Shown: positions 18,064-24,407 of the stretch, one piece after another | Numbering within the stretch: position 1 is the first letter of the stretch | Layout: the number at the start of each line of letters is the position of its first letter | Source: a virus | Reading direction: 5' to 3' (one strand) | IMG/VR virus record: IMGVR_UViG_3300042542_000678 | Span: 1 to 59,458 of that record | DNA: 59,458 nt | Notes under the pieces: model-generated | The model's input: the letters and a program-made list of their open reading frames with translations, nothing else | Database searches by the model: none | Told to the model about the DNA's origin: nothing | Translations under genes and position numbers: made by a program

Positions 18064-18518
18064 TTCTTAGCTTTCTGTGTTGGTGGTACTGAAGCGCCAC
18101 AGTTTGCCATGATCATGCCGCCTTTGGCATACTTTTTAGCCATGCCACCTTTGTTAAAATCCATAGCATCTGATTCACGATCAGCAGCTTTTTGAATGCT
18201 GTCGCGCATACTTTCGCTACTCATTGGTCTTTTCTTATTGGCATCAATTCTGTTTTCAACTTGCTTCTTGCTGAGTGAACCTTCGCGTTCTTTCTCTTTC
18301 AAAGACTTAACTGTTTCTTTGTTTTCTGATCTGCGTTCAAGTTCCATTTTAGAATAGTACTTATCGTCCGTTTCACCTGATTTGGCAATGGATTCAAGCT
18401 CAGCCTTTTTCTTTGAAACCATTTCCCTCATTTTAGTTAGATGCTCAACCTCAGATTGCACAGCGCCGGTAGCATCTTTCTTAATTGCCTTTGCTGCAAA
18501 TTTACCTAGAATAGACAT
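18060..18518 (-). CDS. Lys/Glu-rich protein with KGG motifs
   Basis: A 152-residue strongly charged protein with long helices (EHLTKMREMVSKKKAELESI; ETVKSLKEKEREGSLSKKQV) and a C-terminus carrying FNKGGMAKKYAKGGMIM. The KGG motif recurs in other proteins of the late region. Possibly a DNA-binding internal head protein; the family is not recognised. Confidence 0.6.
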   Translation of the reverse strand: MSILGKFAAKAIKKDATGAVQSEVEHLTKMREMVSKKKAELESIAKSGETDDKYYSKMELERRSENKETVKSLKEKEREGSLSKKQVENRIDANKKRPMSSESMRDSIQKAADRESDAMDFNKGGMAKKYAKGGMIMANCGASVPPTQKAKK

Positions 18519-18520
18519 GA

Positions 18521-18691
18521 TTATTTACCCTTCTTAGCTATTGGCTTAGCAGCTGGCTTAGCAACACCAATCATGATGGCAATAGCTGGCTTACCACCCT
18601 TGCCCTCTTTAGCCATACACTTACCGGCAGCTTTACATTTGGCTGGTGTAGGGCATCCCTCACAAGGTTTAAACGCTTTCTTAGTAGCCAT
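18521..18691 (-). CDS. Small Cys/Lys-rich protein, possible zinc ribbon
   Basis: A 56-residue protein with Cys at positions 10, 13, 19 and 25 (CEGCPTPAKCKAAGKC), spaced as a small metal-binding knuckle. A Lys/Ala tail follows (KPAAKPIAKKGK). It sits 2 bases from the gene on either side, within a set of basic small genes. Nucleic acid binding is likely but unproven. Confidence 0.6.
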   Translation of the reverse strand: MATKKAFKPCEGCPTPAKCKAAGKCMAKEGKGGKPAIAIMIGVAKPAAKPIAKKGK

Positions 18692-18693
18692 TA

Positions 18694-18984
18694 TCATTTA
18701 CCTTTCTTAGCCGAAGTGGGTTTCTTAGCCACACCACCCTTAGCCATCATTGGTGTCTTCATTGCATAACCACCACCCATCATCTTTGTCTCTTTATGCT
18801 TGGCTGTGCGGCTACCCCTTACAGGCAACATTGCACCACCCTTGTTCATTGTAGGCTTAGCAGCTGCTTTCTCAACAGCGTTGGCTTTGTCGAGATAGGT
18901 GTTACGGACAGCTTGTGGCAAGCTCTTGTCTTCAGCCATCTTACGGAATCGTGCAGCCATTTGTTCAGGAGTTTCAGTAGCCAT
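18694..18984 (-). CDS. Small basic protein with KGG motifs
   Basis: A 96-residue protein opening MATETPEQMAARFRKMAEDKSLP, a short helical hairpin. The tail is rich in Lys, Gly and Met, with MNKGGAML and MAKGGVAKK. It is one of a row of basic small proteins and may bind DNA inside the head. The family is unknown. Confidence 0.6.
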   Translation of the reverse strand: MATETPEQMAARFRKMAEDKSLPQAVRNTYLDKANAVEKAAAKPTMNKGGAMLPVRGSRTAKHKETKMMGGGYAMKTPMMAKGGVAKKPTSAKKGK

Positions 18985-18998
18985 TATATTTCTTTCAA

Positions 18999-19199
18999 TT
19001 AAATAATGCTGTTAGTGCGATCTATACAGACAACCGCTACAGCTTCAATAGGTTTGTCTTTCAACAAAACCACCAACTCTTTCATTTGCATAGACGCTGC
19101 AAGTTTGCAGCTTCCTATGTTGGTGTGCATAACATATGGCTCTCGTTCTAACAAAGTACACACCTGTGCCATGCATACAATGAACTGCGCTATATACAT
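18999..19199 (-). CDS. Hypothetical small protein
   Basis: A 66-residue frame that fills the space between two basic small genes and begins 2 bases past the preceding TAG. A conserved-looking part is MKELVVLLKDKPIEAVAVVCIDR. There is no clear Shine-Dalgarno sequence, so expression would depend on translational coupling. Confidence 0.42.
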   Translation of the reverse strand: MYIAQFIVCMAQVCTLLEREPYVMHTNIGSCKLAASMQMKELVVLLKDKPIEAVAVVCIDRTNSII

Positions 19200-19201
19200 A
19201 A

Positions 19202-19435
19202 CTAACGATATTTAGCCGTCTTCTTTGCTACGCTCTTTGGCTGAGCAACAAACTGTTTACCCTTTGCTGTGCCCTCACGCTTGGCTTTGGTGGTGGCAGC
19301 ATATTCCTGTGAAGACAAAGCCTTGATGGCCTTCTCAGGCAGGTAGCGCTCCCCTGTCTCAGAGGAAGGCTTACCAGACTTTGTTTTCCATTTCTGATCG
19401 CCCCAATCCTTCAAAGACTTCTGAGGAGCTTTCAT
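19202..19435 (-). CDS. DUF5872-like basic protein
   Basis: A 77-residue protein matching, from memory, the DUF5872 pattern: MKAPQKSLKDW, KWKTKSGKPSSETGERYLP, KAIKALSSQEYAATT and a basic end KKTAKYR. The family occurs in phages and large DNA viruses and is of unknown function. The start overlaps the stop of the 58-residue gene upstream (ATGA). Its strong positive charge suggests nucleic acid contact. Confidence 0.72.
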   Translation of the reverse strand: MKAPQKSLKDWGDQKWKTKSGKPSSETGERYLPEKAIKALSSQEYAATTKAKREGTAKGKQFVAQPKSVAKKTAKYR

Positions 19436-19608
19436 TTGTATCCACCACCCTTAGCTTTATATTCTTTGGCAACCATCTGCGCCTTACGAGCGCTCCACTC
19501 GCCGGGGTCACCACCCTTGCTACCAGCCTTCACTTTAGCCACCAACGCCTTACGCATTGTTGGTTTGGTGTAATTGCCAGCAGCATTAACAGTAGATTTT
19601 ATTTTCAT
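19432..19608 (-). CDS. Conserved small phage protein (MKIKSTVNAAGNYTKP type)
   Basis: A 58-residue basic protein, MKIKSTVNAAGNYTKPTMRK, then KAGSKGGDPGEWSARKAQMV and KGGGYK. I recall this pattern as widespread in phages next to DUF5872-type genes, but no function is known. Starts ATG AAA ATA with GGTGAATAATG upstream. Confidence 0.68.
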   Translation of the reverse strand: MKIKSTVNAAGNYTKPTMRKALVAKVKAGSKGGDPGEWSARKAQMVAKEYKAKGGGYK

Positions 19609-19621
19609 TATTCACCTTTAT

Positions 19622-19695
19622 TGGCACACCCCCAGAGATTCGAACTCCGACTAACAGTTTTGGAGACTGCTATGCTGCCGTTACATCAGAGGCAT
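19622..19695 (-). tRNA. tRNA-Trp (anticodon CCA)
   Basis: A 74-base cloverleaf with encoded CCA. The acceptor ATGCCTC/GGGGTGT is wobble-rich with all seven positions paired. The D arm is ATGT/GCAT with a 7-base loop containing GG. The anticodon stem is GCAGT/ACTGT with loop CTCCAAA, and the T arm is CGGAG-TTCGAAT-CTCTG. It lies between two small basic protein genes. Phage tRNA genes are often also integration targets or supplements; which applies here cannot be told. Confidence 0.9.
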
Positions 19696-19709
19696 ATTCT
19701 TAACAAGTA

Positions 19710-19979
19710 TTACCACTTAACCTTATCAGCCCAATAGGCTGCTGACATCTTGCCTTTAGCAATGTTGCTGGCATGCCTAGCCTTGAAGCTCTCTTGCCTG
19801 TTCTTGTCCTTCTCAGTCTTTGGAGAAGCACCAGCACCGCTAACACCCTGCTGTCCAAACCTAATGAGCTTCACGCTGTCACCCTCTTTGGCTAACACAA
19901 CATGACTCTTAGTTGGATGCTTCGGTGTAGCTTTAGGCTTGTTATACCCTGAAAACTCTTCTTTGCCACGTTTAATCAT
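19710..19979 (-). CDS. Conserved basic phage protein (KRGKEEFSGYNKPK type)
   Basis: An 89-residue Lys-rich protein with three recognisable blocks: RGKEEFSGYNKPKATPKHP, KLIRFGQQGVSG and RQESFKARHASNIAKGKMSAAYWA. I recall this set of blocks from many podoviruses and siphoviruses. The tripartite pattern is reminiscent of a compact nucleic-acid-binding domain, but the role is unknown. It overlaps its upstream neighbour by one base. Confidence 0.7.
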   Translation of the reverse strand: MIKRGKEEFSGYNKPKATPKHPTKSHVVLAKEGDSVKLIRFGQQGVSGAGASPKTEKDKNRQESFKARHASNIAKGKMSAAYWADKVKW

Positions 19980-20257
19980 TAGTAACGACCCTTGCCTTTC
20001 CTATCGCGCCAGCCCTCAGCCTTCATAGCCGCTTCAACTCTGTCTAACGGAAAATAGAAACCTGTATGCTTTTCCAGCGCCGCTCTAACAAAGTAAACAT
20101 CAGAATGAGGGATGTGAACAGTTTCAGCTTTGTCTTTATATATAGCTTTATAGACATGAGTCGCCGCGCTATAGGGTAACACATCAAGAAGACCTGCATT
20201 AATCACTTGTTCTTTTGTTGAACAAACATTCAGTTTAATGGCATTAGTGCATTTCAT
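19979..20257 (-). CDS. Hypothetical protein, near the start of the minus-strand late operon
   Basis: A 92-residue protein (KEQVINAGLLDVLPYSAATHVYKAIY; HIPHSDVYFVRAALEKHTGFYFPLDRVEAAM). No family recognised. It is followed by the small basic protein gene at 19710-19979 with a one-base overlap. Confidence 0.6.
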   Translation of the reverse strand: MKCTNAIKLNVCSTKEQVINAGLLDVLPYSAATHVYKAIYKDKAETVHIPHSDVYFVRAALEKHTGFYFPLDRVEAAMKAEGWRDRKGKGRY

Positions 20258-20580
20258 ATCGTGAATTATTATTGTTATTCTATCTATTGTCTACTATATA
20301 GACTTTAAAGCTCTTTAGCGCTACAGGGATTCATTAATTACTATATTAATTGTTTGTTGTTTGTTACACAGAAGCTACAAGCATCATCAGCGTTGTTGTC
20401 TTCTAAGCCCCCTAATCCCCCAATAGAGGTAGTTTTACCGTTTTGAGAAATCTTGTCAAGTGTTATTTTTACATGGTGTTGCTTTCATGTTGAATTGTAG
20501 CACACTTAGGAAGACAAACAACAATGGCCCTAGTGCAAATAGCATCCGTCTATGTCTGCTACAGCATAGCTTAGCATGGA
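20258..20580. other. AT-rich intergenic region
   Basis: No convincing gene. It is AT-rich near 20260-20370 (tattctatctattgtctac, attaattactatattaatt) and holds a candidate minus-strand promoter. It probably drives the late operon to the left. Confidence 0.5.
20432..20459 (-). promoter_or_regulatory. Candidate minus-strand promoter for the late operon
   Basis: On the minus strand TTGACA (20459-20454) is followed after 16 bases by TAAAAC (4 of 6 to TATAAT). The -35 is perfect and the -10 is weak, so activation by a phage or host factor would be plausible. It lies about 175 bases upstream of the 92-residue gene. Confidence 0.45.
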
Positions 20581-20718
20581 TTAAACGACTGTGGTGGCAT
20601 TTGTTTTAGATGGCTGAGGGGTGGGTAGCTTAACCACTTTAAACGCCTGTGTTATTGCTCTCCACAAATCATAGCGTGTGGGAATGGCTGTAGAAAGCTG
20701 TGTGGTTAACAGACTCAT
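20581..20718 (-). CDS. Small hypothetical protein
   Basis: A 45-residue protein (MSLLTTQLSTAIPTRYDLWR...) with AGGA 3 bases upstream of the ATG. The longer frame from 20874 has an improbable Cys-rich extension, so the internal start is preferred. Family unknown. Confidence 0.45.
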   Translation of the reverse strand: MSLLTTQLSTAIPTRYDLWRAITQAFKVVKLPTPQPSKTNATTVV

Positions 20719-21328
20719 TTTCCTGATTTTTGAGTGTGGCTGTATACATATAGCGCCGTACCCCCCACTGGCCCACACCCGCCCACGCTTAGCCGCGCAC
20801 TGGCGCACACTCGCGCAGCCCTGCACATCCAGCGGCAGGTGAGCGCTACAGCCCTGCGTAAATTCACCCGTCATTCAAAAGAGTCTTAAGAATCAATGAC
20901 TTATAAGACTCTTGAAACTGATTCAAAATCAGCTGCGACATGATATGTTACTGACTAACCGGTCATTAAATACCATACCCCTACACTGTGAAGGGTCGGT
21001 ATATCTATATCCCTATACATCGTATAGTGACTACTCAGTCTACATTGCAACTAATGAGTCAATGCTGCAATGCAATAAACGATGCAAATAATCAACAGCT
21101 TATATATCCCAATGCTGCAATGCAACAAACGACAATGTTGATGAAAGCCTCGCACAAACCGAAGGCTTGTCTACGCCAAGCTTCAGGCATACATACGCAG
21201 CAGCTTTGCTGCCAACAACAAACAACAAAACAATTAAATGACGAAAAGCCTCGCATGACATAGGCATCACTCGCGCATGTAATGCAAGCGTCATACGCCG
21301 CAGCTTTGCTGCCTGAGAAACCCTACAC
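20719..21328. other. Divergent control region
   Basis: No gene is visible between the leftward late genes and the rightward early genes. The segment 20755-20870 is GC-rich with repeated short CGC/GCGCAC words. The segment 20880-20985 has short inverted pieces (agactcttgaaactgattc). The part from 21045 onwards holds degenerate repeats. This is the best place for an origin or main regulatory region, by inference from the divergent transcription. Confidence 0.5.
21045..21315. repeat. Degenerate direct repeats in the control region
   Basis: A block reading caatgctgcaatgcaa plus aaacga occurs at about 21060 and again at about 21115. A second, longer unit (aaagcctcgca ... catacgc(a/c)gcagctttgctgcc) occurs at about 21144-21213 and 21243-21313. 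Each copy of the second unit ends in the inverted repeat GCAGC-TTT-GCTGC. Repeats like this are usual in replication origins and operators. Confidence 0.6.
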
Positions 21329-21383
21329 TTGACAGGGCTATTGAAATGTTTGTATAATTGAGGCCGAAACAGCGATGTTGCTG
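21329..21383 (+). promoter_or_regulatory. Early promoter 1 with leader palindrome
   Basis: Perfect TTGACA (21329-21334), an 18-base spacer and perfect TATAAT (21353-21358). Twelve bases further is CAGC-N6-GCTG (21370-21383), which would lie at the very 5' end of the transcript. It drives the first early gene cluster. The same geometry is repeated at 22427 and 29084. Confidence 0.88.
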
Positions 21384-21416
21384 CTTCAAAACGCTACACT
21401 ACCGAAGGTAAACACC

Positions 21417-21647
21417 ATGAAAAAATCACTCAAACGCATTTTCTTTATCTATAGCGAAGCTACTCTCGCTGTGTTCTTTGCCGCCATGTCACTGCTTGAA
21501 GTAGCTTGCTACTTTGCTATTCCGTCATCGGTAAGCTTTGCTGGTGAGCTTGCCCTAGGTGCTGCAATAGGCTTTGCCTTGATGACAGTTGTGTTGGTAA
21601 ATGTAATTTACCGGAATGAAAAGCGTAACAGCATTAACATTATCTGA
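21417..21647 (+). CDS. Small membrane protein, first early gene
   Basis: A 76-residue protein starting MKKSLKRIFFIYSEATL, with two membrane segments (LAVFFAAMSLLEVACYFAI and LGAAIGFALMTVVLVNVIY). GAAGG lies 7 bases before the ATG. An upstream ATG at 21375 would add 14 residues but lies inside the promoter leader, so it is not favoured. First early genes of this kind often act on the host envelope; no function can be assigned here. Confidence 0.7.
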   Translation: MKKSLKRIFFIYSEATLAVFFAAMSLLEVACYFAIPSSVSFAGELALGAAIGFALMTVVLVNVIYRNEKRNSINII

Positions 21648-21654
21648 AAGATAA
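21640..21654 (+). promoter_or_regulatory. TGAAA stem-loop before the 21660 gene
   Basis: TTATC-TGAAA-GATAA, a 5-bp stem with the constant TGAAA loop. The loop TGA is the stop codon of the preceding gene, and the next ATG is 5 bases downstream. Confidence 0.7.
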
Positions 21655-21659
21655 ACATC

Positions 21660-21857
21660 ATGCAAACCGAACAAATTATCACTGCCTTACACAATGCGAA
21701 GCTGTACGAAGCAGCGAAGCTGCAATGCAATAACTCTAACATTGACAAACTGTCAATGATTATTGCAGTGGCGACAGGGAATGTTGCAACATACAAAGTA
21801 TTGTATGAAATGTTTTGCGAATTGCAAAGCGGCAGCCAAACCTACAACATTATCTGA
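21660..21857 (+). CDS. Hypothetical early protein
   Basis: A 65-residue helical protein (MQTEQIITALHNAKLYEAAKL...). It is preceded and followed by TGAAA stem-loops. Family unknown. Confidence 0.6.
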   Translation: MQTEQIITALHNAKLYEAAKLQCNNSNIDKLSMIIAVATGNVATYKVLYEMFCELQSGSQTYNII

Positions 21858-21864
21858 AAGATAA
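21850..21864 (+). promoter_or_regulatory. TGAAA stem-loop before the 21866 gene
   Basis: TTATC-TGAAA-GATAA, with the loop TGA as stop codon of the upstream gene and the ATG one base after the stem. Confidence 0.65.
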
Positions 21865-21865
21865 C

Positions 21866-21973
21866 ATGAAACATTTGCTCAATTGGCTGACAAACCCTCA
21901 GCCTGTGTCATTAATGACATTCATGTCACCCGTCATAGTGCTTGCTGTGATGTTCGCCATTTTCACTTACTGA
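21866..21973 (+). CDS. Tiny single-pass membrane protein
   Basis: A 35-residue peptide (MKHLLNWLTNPQPVSLM...) with one hydrophobic segment (SPVIVLAVMFAIFTY). It fits exactly between two TGAAA stem-loops. Missed by length filters but supported by this context. Confidence 0.5.
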   Translation: MKHLLNWLTNPQPVSLMTFMSPVIVLAVMFAIFTY

Positions 21974-21979
21974 AAGTAA
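21967..21979 (+). promoter_or_regulatory. TGAAA stem-loop before the 21983 gene
   Basis: TTAC-TGAAA-GTAA, with a different stem sequence but the same loop. The loop TGA is the stop codon of the tiny membrane protein. Confidence 0.65.
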
Positions 21980-21982
21980 CTT

Positions 21983-22174
21983 ATGCAAATCGTCACATTG
22001 AAAACCGCCAAAATTGGTGAATACATTAAACGCAAAGCTGACAGCAAAGCTGTATACATCAAGGGTGCATATGACAGAACGACAAAGTCGTTTAGCTGCA
22101 TTGATGTCGAAGACATTTGCCGTGAGATATTTATCAAGGCTGATAAGCCTGTCGTAATCGGCTTCACATATTAA
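21983..22174 (+). CDS. Hypothetical early protein
   Basis: A 63-residue protein (MQIVTLKTAKIGEYIKRKADS, VYIKGAYDRTTKSFSCIDVED). Resembles, from memory, small conserved proteins of proteobacterial plasmids and phages. Function unknown. Confidence 0.65.
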   Translation: MQIVTLKTAKIGEYIKRKADSKAVYIKGAYDRTTKSFSCIDVEDICREIFIKADKPVVIGFTY

Positions 22175-22182
22175 ATCGTAGA

Positions 22183-22198
22183 TTTACCTGAAAGTAAA
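22183..22198 (+). promoter_or_regulatory. TGAAA stem-loop before the 22201 gene
   Basis: TTTAC-CTGAAA-GTAAA: a 5-bp stem, the loop one base longer. Here it is separate from the upstream stop codon, so its conservation cannot be explained by stop codon context alone. Confidence 0.62.
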
Positions 22199-22200
22199 CA

Positions 22201-22455
22201 ATGCAAACTATCCGCAACATTCTCGCAAAAGCCGTAGGCTTTACAGTCATTGGTAAGGGCAGCAAGAAACGCCATTACACATTCACATTCAGCGAAGCTG
22301 CTGAGTGGGCAGCATGCTATGGCAGACATGGTGGTGCAAGCATATACAAGGGTGGCATATGGGTAGCATCCAGAGGCAAGCATACGAAACCGCAGGTTTA
22401 TAAAGCTTGGGATGAAAGCCCTAGACTTGACAGGGTTATTGCAAAGTCGTTATAA
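22201..22455 (+). CDS. Hypothetical early protein
   Basis: An 84-residue protein with RNILAKAVGFTVIGKGSKKRHYTF and AAEWAACYGRHGGASIY. Basic, no recognised family. Its C-terminal codons contain the second early promoter. Confidence 0.6.
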   Translation: MQTIRNILAKAVGFTVIGKGSKKRHYTFTFSEAAEWAACYGRHGGASIYKGGIWVASRGKHTKPQVYKAWDESPRLDRVIAKSL

Positions 22456-22481
22456 TTGAGGCCGAAACAGCAATTTCGCTG
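22427..22481 (+). promoter_or_regulatory. Early promoter 2 with leader palindrome
   Basis: Perfect TTGACA (22427-22432), 18-base spacer, perfect TATAAT (22451-22456), then 12 bases downstream CAGC-N6-GCTG (22468-22481). It shares attgaggccgaaacagc with promoter 1. It lies inside the end of the upstream gene and drives the genes from 22505. Confidence 0.88.
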
Positions 22482-22504
22482 TGTCACTTACCATAGGTAA
22501 ACAA

Positions 22505-22714
22505 ATGGAAATTATCGTTGAAATTAAAAATGTCTACGGAGTAGAGCAAGTCTACCCTGTATGCAATAAAGCAAAGCTTTTTGCTTCAATTGCAGGGACT
22601 AAAACACTTACTTACAAAGTACTTGCCGATGTTGCGGTACTAGGTTACAAAGTAACCTTGAAAGTGCCAACATTCAATCAATCCCACATTTTGCGTTTGA
22701 AAAATTATTCCTGA
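22505..22714 (+). CDS. Conserved small protein (IVEIKNVYGVEQVYPVC type)
   Basis: A 69-residue protein starting MEIIVEIKNVYGVEQVYPVC, with CNKAKLFASIAGTKTLT. Recalled as conserved among plasmids and phages of betaproteobacteria, with unknown function. The frame is open back to 22481, but the ATG at 22505 follows an AGGTAA and matches the usual start. Confidence 0.65.
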   Translation: MEIIVEIKNVYGVEQVYPVCNKAKLFASIAGTKTLTYKVLADVAVLGYKVTLKVPTFNQSHILRLKNYS

Positions 22715-22720
22715 AAGGAA
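22708..22720 (+). promoter_or_regulatory. TGAAA stem-loop with built-in Shine-Dalgarno
   Basis: TTCC-TGAAA-GGAA; the 3' stem strand is the Shine-Dalgarno (AAAGGAAA), 7 bases before the ATG at 22728. The loop TGA is the stop codon of the upstream gene. Confidence 0.7.
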
Positions 22721-22727
22721 ACACATC

Positions 22728-23483
22728 ATGTTCAAGTCTAAAGCTTTGCTTTCCATCAATGCCGATGCAAAAACTAGCAAGGGTGAAACCTTCGGTTTTC
22801 TGACAGGCATTCTCTATCTAGCACCTTACCTTTCCACAAAGTGGAATACATGCAGCATGGCTAAGATCGCTGAGTGCGGCGAAGCTTGCTTGTACACTGC
22901 TGGCCGTGGTGCGATGTCCACTGTGGCAAATGGCCGTATCAACAAAACCATTTGGTTTTTTACTGAACGAAACAGCTTCATGCAACAGCTTGCTGTAAAC
23001 ATTCGACAGCTAGTGAGCAAAGCTGCTAAGCAAAGCTTAATCCCATTGGTTAGACTCAATGGTACTAGCGACATTCGCTGGGAAAGCGTAGCTTTTACAG
23101 ACACCGATGGTGTGGAATACTCTAGCATCTTCGATGCTTTCCCTACAGTGCAATTCTACGACTACACAAAGGATGTGAATCGTAAGGCTTTGCCTTTAAA
23201 TTACGATCTTACATTCAGCTACAGTGGTGTTGTAGGCTTTCAGCCTTTTGTAAACAAAGCCATTGAAAATGGTATGCGACTCGCTGTTGTTTTCCGTAGT
23301 GTTGCTGCTATACCGAAGGTATTTAAAGGCATGTCGGTCATCGGTGGCGACAACAGTGACATTCGTCACTTAGAGGATAAGGGTGTGGTTGTTGCGCTGT
23401 ATGCCAAGGGCAAAGCGAAGCTTGATATGACAGGCTTTGTCGTTGATGCAGCTAAGCCTGTATTCATGCTGCAAGCCGCCTAA
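22728..23483 (+). CDS. GP88-like phage protein
   Basis: A 251-residue protein fitting the mycobacteriophage gp88-like family by pattern: GILYLAPY, a Cys cluster CSMAKIAECGEACLYTAGRGAM (shown in part), KTIWFFTERNSF near residue 80 and LVRLNGTSDIRWE near residue 115. Three Cys residues within 15 positions and a conserved Arg/Gly segment suggest metal or cluster binding. The family's function is unknown. It is the last gene of the first early block, followed by a long intergenic leader. Confidence 0.68.
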   Translation: MFKSKALLSINADAKTSKGETFGFLTGILYLAPYLSTKWNTCSMAKIAECGEACLYTAGRGAMSTVANGRINKTIWFFTERNSFMQQLAVNIRQLVSKAAKQSLIPLVRLNGTSDIRWESVAFTDTDGVEYSSIFDAFPTVQFYDYTKDVNRKALPLNYDLTFSYSGVVGFQPFVNKAIENGMRLAVVFRSVAAIPKVFKGMSVIGGDNSDIRHLEDKGVVVALYAKGKAKLDMTGFVVDAAKPVFMLQAA

Positions 23484-23659
23484 GCTTAGGCATTCCGTGT
23501 AAGGTTGCGAGTCAGCCTTATGCAGAGTGTCTGTGCCATGATGATGCGAATAGCCATGTGATGATGGGTTGCATTGTGGCACAGGGATCTAGGCCAAGCT
23601 AAGCATATGTTATGCGAGGCAAAAGCCGACTAAGTTGTAGGGTTGTTTTTCTGCAACAG
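23484..23659. other. Gene-free segment after the GP88-like gene
   Basis: No supported gene or clear terminator. Short runs such as atgatgatgcgaatagccatg and gatgatgggttgcattgtgg are degenerate repeats without an obvious role. Confidence 0.4.
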
Positions 23660-23710
23660 TTGACAAGCGAAGCAAGATGTTTGTATAATGTAAGGGCACT
23701 GATCGTAGTG
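23660..23710 (+). promoter_or_regulatory. Early promoter 3 with palindrome
   Basis: Perfect TTGACA (23660-23665), 18-base spacer, perfect TATAAT (23684-23689). A palindrome GCACT-GATCGT-AGTGC (23696-23711) follows about 7 bases later; its 6-base centre mirrors the CAGC-N6-GCTG leaders, but the sequence and spacing differ. It starts the long early operon. Confidence 0.85.
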
Positions 23711-23719
23711 CAGCAAGTC

Positions 23720-23731
23720 GCTCTTTAAAAA
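23720..23731 (+). promoter_or_regulatory. rrn-like boxA in the early leader
   Basis: GCTCTTTAAAAA lies about 30 bases past the -10, close to the rRNA boxA consensus TGCTCTTTAAC bound by NusB-NusE. A roughly 235-base leader to the first ATG contains gcatgc pairs and gtacagggtgaatgtacagg. It would suit antitermination over the many-gene operon. Confidence 0.5.
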
Positions 23732-23965
23732 TCTAATGCTAGTGTCGGTGAGGGTGTGTGTTTCTTAGCAGGGCATGCATCACCACTATGGACTAGCCCA
23801 ATCTGTACAGGGTGAATGTACAGGGCATGCTGACATATCATGCTGATAATATGTGAGTGAATCCATTGTGGCTGTTGGGTGATGGCTAGACAATGGGTTT
23901 CAGACAGTGTATTTTGATGCATTGCCTGAAGCTATTTCGCTTCGCTTTCCTATAAGGAAATAAAC

Positions 23966-24394
23966 ATGGCTAAAACAATTATCCCTGTCACTGCTGGTGT
24001 ATCAACATGGGGTGAGAGTGCAGACTGTACAGTCAGGGCACTAGCTAACAGCACTGGTCTACGATATGGCAATGCCCATAACATACTGCGTCAACATGGC
24101 AGGAAAGACAAGCGAGGCTGCACCTGTAATGTGTGGCACGATGCATACATTTCCAATGGCATGTCACTGGTAGGTGTCTACGGCACAACCAAAGGGGCAC
24201 GATACCTAGCGAAGAAGATATCTGTTGTGGCACAGAATGGCACAACCCTTGGCAGCATATTGCCTAAGCTTACAAATGGCAGCTACATAGTCATCATTAC
24301 ACGGCATGCATTGGCTGTGGTCAATGGTGGTGTCGTTGACATGAATTTAAATCGGTCTAACAGCCGTGTCATTGCAGTGTATAAACATTCCTGA
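23966..24394 (+). CDS. Putative papain-like cysteine peptidase-fold protein
   Basis: A 142-residue protein with SADCTVRALANSTGLRYGNAHNIL (Cys21), GTTLGSILPKL, then GSYIVIITRHALAVVNGGVVDM (His114, Asp125). The order Cys, His, Asp and the DC-x-RA / H-A-x-x-V-x-G-x-V-x-D signatures are those of small papain-like (NlpC-type) folds in phage genomes. Peptidase, amidase or an inactive binding role are all possible. It is the first gene of the long early operon, a position often used for host-targeting proteins. Confidence 0.55.
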   Translation: MAKTIIPVTAGVSTWGESADCTVRALANSTGLRYGNAHNILRQHGRKDKRGCTCNVWHDAYISNGMSLVGVYGTTKGARYLAKKISVVAQNGTTLGSILPKLTNGSYIVIITRHALAVVNGGVVDMNLNRSNSRVIAVYKHS

Positions 24395-24400
24395 AAGGAA
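24388..24400 (+). promoter_or_regulatory. TGAAA stem-loop before the 24408 gene
   Basis: TTCC-TGAAA-GGAA, with the loop TGA as stop codon of the upstream gene and the GGAA stem strand as Shine-Dalgarno 7 bases before the ATG. Confidence 0.7.
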
Positions 24401-24407
24401 ACATATT

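Noticed and set aside
20581-20874. Full 97-codon minus-strand frame
   Set aside because: The upstream half is GC-rich with an implausible Cys-rich peptide; the AGGA site favours the shorter start at 20718.
23725-23922. Minus-strand 65-codon frame in the early leader
   Set aside because: It lies across the boxA-like leader and gcatgc repeats, has a His/Gln-rich random composition and no ribosome site.
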